Source: Sandaracinaceae bacterium
GTDB taxonomy: Bacteria > Myxococcota_A > Polyangia > Polyangiales > Sandaracinaceae
Direction of reading: 5' to 3'
Assembly (NCBI GenBank): GCA_020633195.1
Contig: JACKEC010000018.1
Span: forward strand, 248,001 to 312,000
Length of the DNA: 64,000 nucleotides
Below are positions 61,556-64,000 of this stretch, one piece after another. Each line of letters begins with the position of its first letter. Position 1 is the stretch's first letter. The position numbers and the translations under genes are program-made. Under the pieces are notes generated by a model. The model saw only the letters and a list, made by a program, of their open reading frames with translations, was not told the DNA's origin and did not search any database.

Positions 61556-62992
61556 ATGGGAGCGAAGCGCAGGCTGTACGCGGCGGGCGAAGCGATGGAG
61601 CGGGCCACGAGCTTCGAGGCGTGGCTCGAGGCGGCGACGGAGCACGACGCGCTCTCCGGCGCCGAGGCCTGGCGGGCCGACGACGCGTCACCGCACTACG
61701 ACGCGGCCGGCCTCCGGGAGAGCCTCGCGACCCTGCGCGCGGCCCGCGAGTCCGGCGAGGGGCTGCGCCTCGCGACGCTGCTGACGGAGGACCTCTACCG
61801 GCACCTGAACGACCTCTCGACCCCCGACCTCTACGAGCGGGCGCTGACCGGCACCAAGCACCTCGTCGAGCGCTACCTCGAGGAGGCCGAGGCGTCGCTG
61901 CGCTGGCTCGCGGCGTGGCCCGAGCTCGGCCGGCCGCAGAAGCTCCAGCGCTTCGAGCTCGCCTACAAGGTCTTCGGCCGCTCCGCGCTGCTCCTCTCGG
62001 GCGGCGCGACCTGGGGCTTCCATCACCTCGGCGTGGTCAAGGCGCTGCTCGATCGCGGCCTGCTGCCGCACATCATCTCCGGCTCGAGCACCGGCGCGAT
62101 GGTCGCCGCCGGGATCTGCGCCCGGAGCGACGACGAGCTGCGCGGGCTCTTCGCCGACCCGCGCCAGATGCGCCTCGACGGCCTCGTGCCGGTGGGGGCC
62201 TCGAAGTCCGTGAAGTCGGGCGCATGGCTCGACCCCGAGAAGCTCTACGAGGTGCTCCTTCACAACTGCGGCGGGTGGACCTTCGCCGAGGCGTTCGCGC
62301 GGAGCGGTCGCGCCCTGAACATCTCCGTGTCCCCGACGCGGCACCGGCAGAAGCCGCGGCTGCTCACCCACCTGACCGCGCCCGACGTCCTCATCGCCCG
62401 CGCCGCGCTCGCGTCGAGCGCGCTGCCGGGCCTCTTCCCGCCGGTCGTCCTCCACAAGCGCGGGCACGACGGCGGCGTCGCGGACTACGTCCCGTCGGAG
62501 CGCTGGGTCGACGGCTCGCTGTGGGGCGACCTACCCAAGCAGCGGCTCTCGCGGCTCCACAACGTGAACCACTTCATCGTCAGCCAGACGAACCCGCTCG
62601 TCCTCCCGCTCCTCCAGCACGGCCGCAAGCGCGGCGTGCGCGCGACCGTCGCGGGCCTCGTCGGCGCGACCGTGCGCAACCAGGGAGGCTTCGCCGCCGA
62701 CCTCGCTCGTCGCGCGCGCCCGCCGGGTCCCGTGGGCCAGGTCGCCGAGCAGGCCTACGCCTTCGTGAACCAGGAGTTCCACGGCGACATCGACATCCAC
62801 CCGCGCCTCACCTGGTCGAGCTACAAGAAAGTCGTCAGCAACCCCACCTACGACGACCTCTCCCAGTTCATCCTCGAGGGCGAGCGCGCCGTCTGGCCCC
62901 AGGTCGCGAAGATCCGCAACCAGACCCGCATCGGCGCCGCCTTCCGAGAGTGCGTCGCCCAGCTCGCGACCGACGCCGCCCCCGCCCGATGA
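61556..62992 (+). CDS. Patatin-like phospholipase with DUF3336-type N-terminus
   Basis: 478 residues from ATG 61556. Residues ~1-140 are helical and match the DUF3336-type region that precedes patatin in triacylglycerol lipases. The patatin part: GGATWGFHHLGVVKAL (oxyanion loop), nucleophile Ser178 in SGSSTGAMVA, and the catalytic Asp in WVDGSLWGDLP. No signal. Acts as a lipid acyl hydrolase, probably on triacylglycerol or phospholipid, in the cytoplasm or at the membrane face. Confidence 0.9.
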   Translation: MGAKRRLYAAGEAMERATSFEAWLEAATEHDALSGAEAWRADDASPHYDAAGLRESLATLRAARESGEGLRLATLLTEDLYRHLNDLSTPDLYERALTGTKHLVERYLEEAEASLRWLAAWPELGRPQKLQRFELAYKVFGRSALLLSGGATWGFHHLGVVKALLDRGLLPHIISGSSTGAMVAAGICARSDDELRGLFADPRQMRLDGLVPVGASKSVKSGAWLDPEKLYEVLLHNCGGWTFAEAFARSGRALNISVSPTRHRQKPRLLTHLTAPDVLIARAALASSALPGLFPPVVLHKRGHDGGVADYVPSERWVDGSLWGDLPKQRLSRLHNVNHFIVSQTNPLVLPLLQHGRKRGVRATVAGLVGATVRNQGGFAADLARRARPPGPVGQVAEQAYAFVNQEFHGDIDIHPRLTWSSYKKVVSNPTYDDLSQFILEGERAVWPQVAKIRNQTRIGAAFRECVAQLATDAAPAR

Positions 62993-63017
62993 GAGGGGCG
63001 CCCCCGCCCGATGAGAG

Positions 63018-63085
63018 GGGGACGGAGTTCATCTTGTTGTCTTTTCTGCGCCCCCAGACAACACAACAAGATGAACTCCGTCCCC
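63018..63085. repeat. 23-bp perfect inverted repeat between genes
   Basis: Arms ggggacggagttcatcttgt (plus tgt) at 63018-63040 and its exact reverse complement at 63063-63085, with a 22-base loop. Less GC-rich than the surroundings. It lies 26 bp after the patatin stop. It may be a terminator, or a miniature repeat; just upstream cccccgcccgatgagagggg is itself repeated directly at about 62984 and 63001. Confidence 0.85.
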
Positions 63086-63271
63086 GTCGTACCCGGCGCC
63101 CGGGCCGGCCTGTCGTGCTCGTGCTCTCGCTCCCGCTCGTGCTCGACCCAAGGGCCGTGTCCCTCCGCCCGCGCCTCCGTGTCTCCCGAACCACGGCCCC
63201 AACCTCCTCCCCTCGGTTTCTCCTCGATTTCACACCGACTCCGGAGGACCACCGCTTGCACCGGCCGCGGC

Positions 63272-63961
63272 ATGCGCCGCGTCATCGCGATCGCGTTGCT
63301 CTCCACCGCGTGTGGGACCTCGCAAGCCCAAGAACCCGCCGAGCGCCCGACGGAGGCCGCAGCCACCACGAGCTCGCCTCCAACGGGCTCGCTCGTCTGG
63401 AACACCTACTACTACGTCGCGAGCGAGGCGGACTACTCGGGCTCCCCCTCCGCGACGCTCTTCGACGCGACCTGCGCGCCGATGGCGCAGGTGAACGAGG
63501 CGTTCCTGAACGCGGTGTGCATCGAGGGGACCGGGCGCCTCGCCGACGGGCGCGCGATCAACGTCGACGAAACTTGCGATTGTGCAGCCCGCTGCCCGAA
63601 CGGATCGCGGGTCTGCTGGCGGGCCCTGGACGCCTCCGCGCCGTGGGGCCTCGGCAACCGCGAGAACGCGCTCGAGCCGTTCGTGTCCTGGGCGACCGAC
63701 CGCTCCGTCATCCCGAGCGGCGAGGTGGTCTACGCGCCCGAGTGGGACGGCGTGGAGATCCCCGTCGTCGACGGCCTCGGCGGCTTCGTCCACGACGGGT
63801 GCTTCCGCGCCGACGACGTGGGCGGGGCGATCGACGGCGACCACGTGGACGTCTTCGTCGGGACCCGCTCGATGTGGCGCGCGATGGAGGGGGTTCGACC
63901 CACTCGCTCGCGCCAACACGCGCAGGTCGGCTCGCCGCGCTGCGCCCACTTGAGGCGGTAG
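63272..63961 (+). CDS. Lipoprotein with 3D-type (MltA-like) C-terminal domain
   Basis: 229 residues from ATG 63272. Lipoprotein signal VIAIALLSTAC. A middle region (WNTYYYVASEADYSGSPSATLFDATC) precedes the C-terminal GGFVHDGCFRADDVGGAIDGDHVDVFVGT, the three-Asp pattern of 3D domains found in lytic transglycosylases and resuscitation factors. Cys-rich middle (CDCAARCPNGSRVC) suggests disulfides. Likely acts on peptidoglycan. Separated from the patatin gene by 279 bp with an inverted repeat. Confidence 0.75.
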   Translation: MRRVIAIALLSTACGTSQAQEPAERPTEAAATTSSPPTGSLVWNTYYYVASEADYSGSPSATLFDATCAPMAQVNEAFLNAVCIEGTGRLADGRAINVDETCDCAARCPNGSRVCWRALDASAPWGLGNRENALEPFVSWATDRSVIPSGEVVYAPEWDGVEIPVVDGLGGFVHDGCFRADDVGGAIDGDHVDVFVGTRSMWRAMEGVRPTRSRQHAQVGSPRCAHLRR

Positions 63962-63985
63962 CGGGCCGCGCCTACGCTGCGCACC

Positions 63986-64000
63986 GTGTTTCGGCGCATC
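63986..64000 (+). CDS. Possible start of a further gene, cut by the window end
   Basis: GTG at 63986 followed by ttt cgg cgc atc (Phe-Arg-Arg-Ile). Only five codons are visible; nothing can be said about the product. Confidence 0.2.

Overview
The window is very GC-rich, gene-dense DNA with codons strongly biased to G or C at the third position. It most likely comes from a myxobacterium-type organism (Sandaracinus/Polyangia-like; inferred). The reasons are: many secreted or lipobox-bearing proteins with Asp/Gly/Pro-rich linkers; three Hanks-type Ser/Thr kinases with C-terminal membrane anchors and TPR/PEGA-type membrane partners; an AgmX/PglI-type tail protein; Cys-rich EGF-like and DUF4215-like repeats; one MYXO-CTERM-like tail; a response regulator-FHA fusion; and stand-alone four-helix-bundle (23S rRNA intervening-sequence family) proteins. 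No rRNA, tRNA or CRISPR array was seen.

Layout. 1-9 kb: a small membrane protein, an AAA+ ATPase, a REC-FHA regulator, a NYN-LOTUS putative ribonuclease, a THUMP-type rRNA methyltransferase, an M32 carboxypeptidase and an M15-type peptidase. 8.3-14.4 kb (minus strand): an outer-membrane-type protein, ECF sigma factor and membrane anti-sigma-like protein in a translationally coupled operon, beside a TonB-dependent receptor (with its own fused TonB-like domain) coupled to a lipoprotein. 14.4-19.6 kb: two coupled acyl-CoA dehydrogenases, a lipoprotein and a PhoR-like histidine kinase. 23.5-30.4 kb (minus strand): two paralogous kinases bracketing a TPR-PEGA protein and a giant repeat lipoprotein. 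30.5-36.7 kb: an NhaC-type antiporter, a prolyl oligopeptidase, a small membrane protein, a Coq4-like protein and a zinc-ribbon protein. 38.9-49 kb: lipoproteins, a pentahaem cytochrome, a metallophosphoesterase, an M74-like endopeptidase and an elicitor-type transglutaminase with two P-domains. 48.6-64 kb: four alpha/beta hydrolases, a TPR/winged-helix protein, a porin, an unusual KAS III homologue, a third kinase with its TPR membrane partner, a patatin and a 3D-domain lipoprotein.

The most unusual structure is a repeated 1.3-1.6 kb intergenic module, present at 19.75-21.3 kb and 36.67-38.14 kb, with a decayed solo end at 1.8-2.3 kb. Each full module carries, in order: a long terminal inverted repeat of about 280 bp; a hexanucleotide (GAGTCC/CGTGCC) array; a leader with nested inverted repeats; a four-helix-bundle protein gene; a terminator-like hairpin; a second degenerate hexamer array; and the inverted copy of the terminal repeat. 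The two four-helix proteins are identical although their genes differ at five synonymous positions. The second module has been hit by an IS200/IS605-type insertion sequence, and the first copy preserves the empty site. The arrangement (inverted repeats around a gene of the IVP family) resembles the intervening sequences found inside some 23S rRNA genes, but here it lies between protein genes. It may be an undescribed class of dispersed element.
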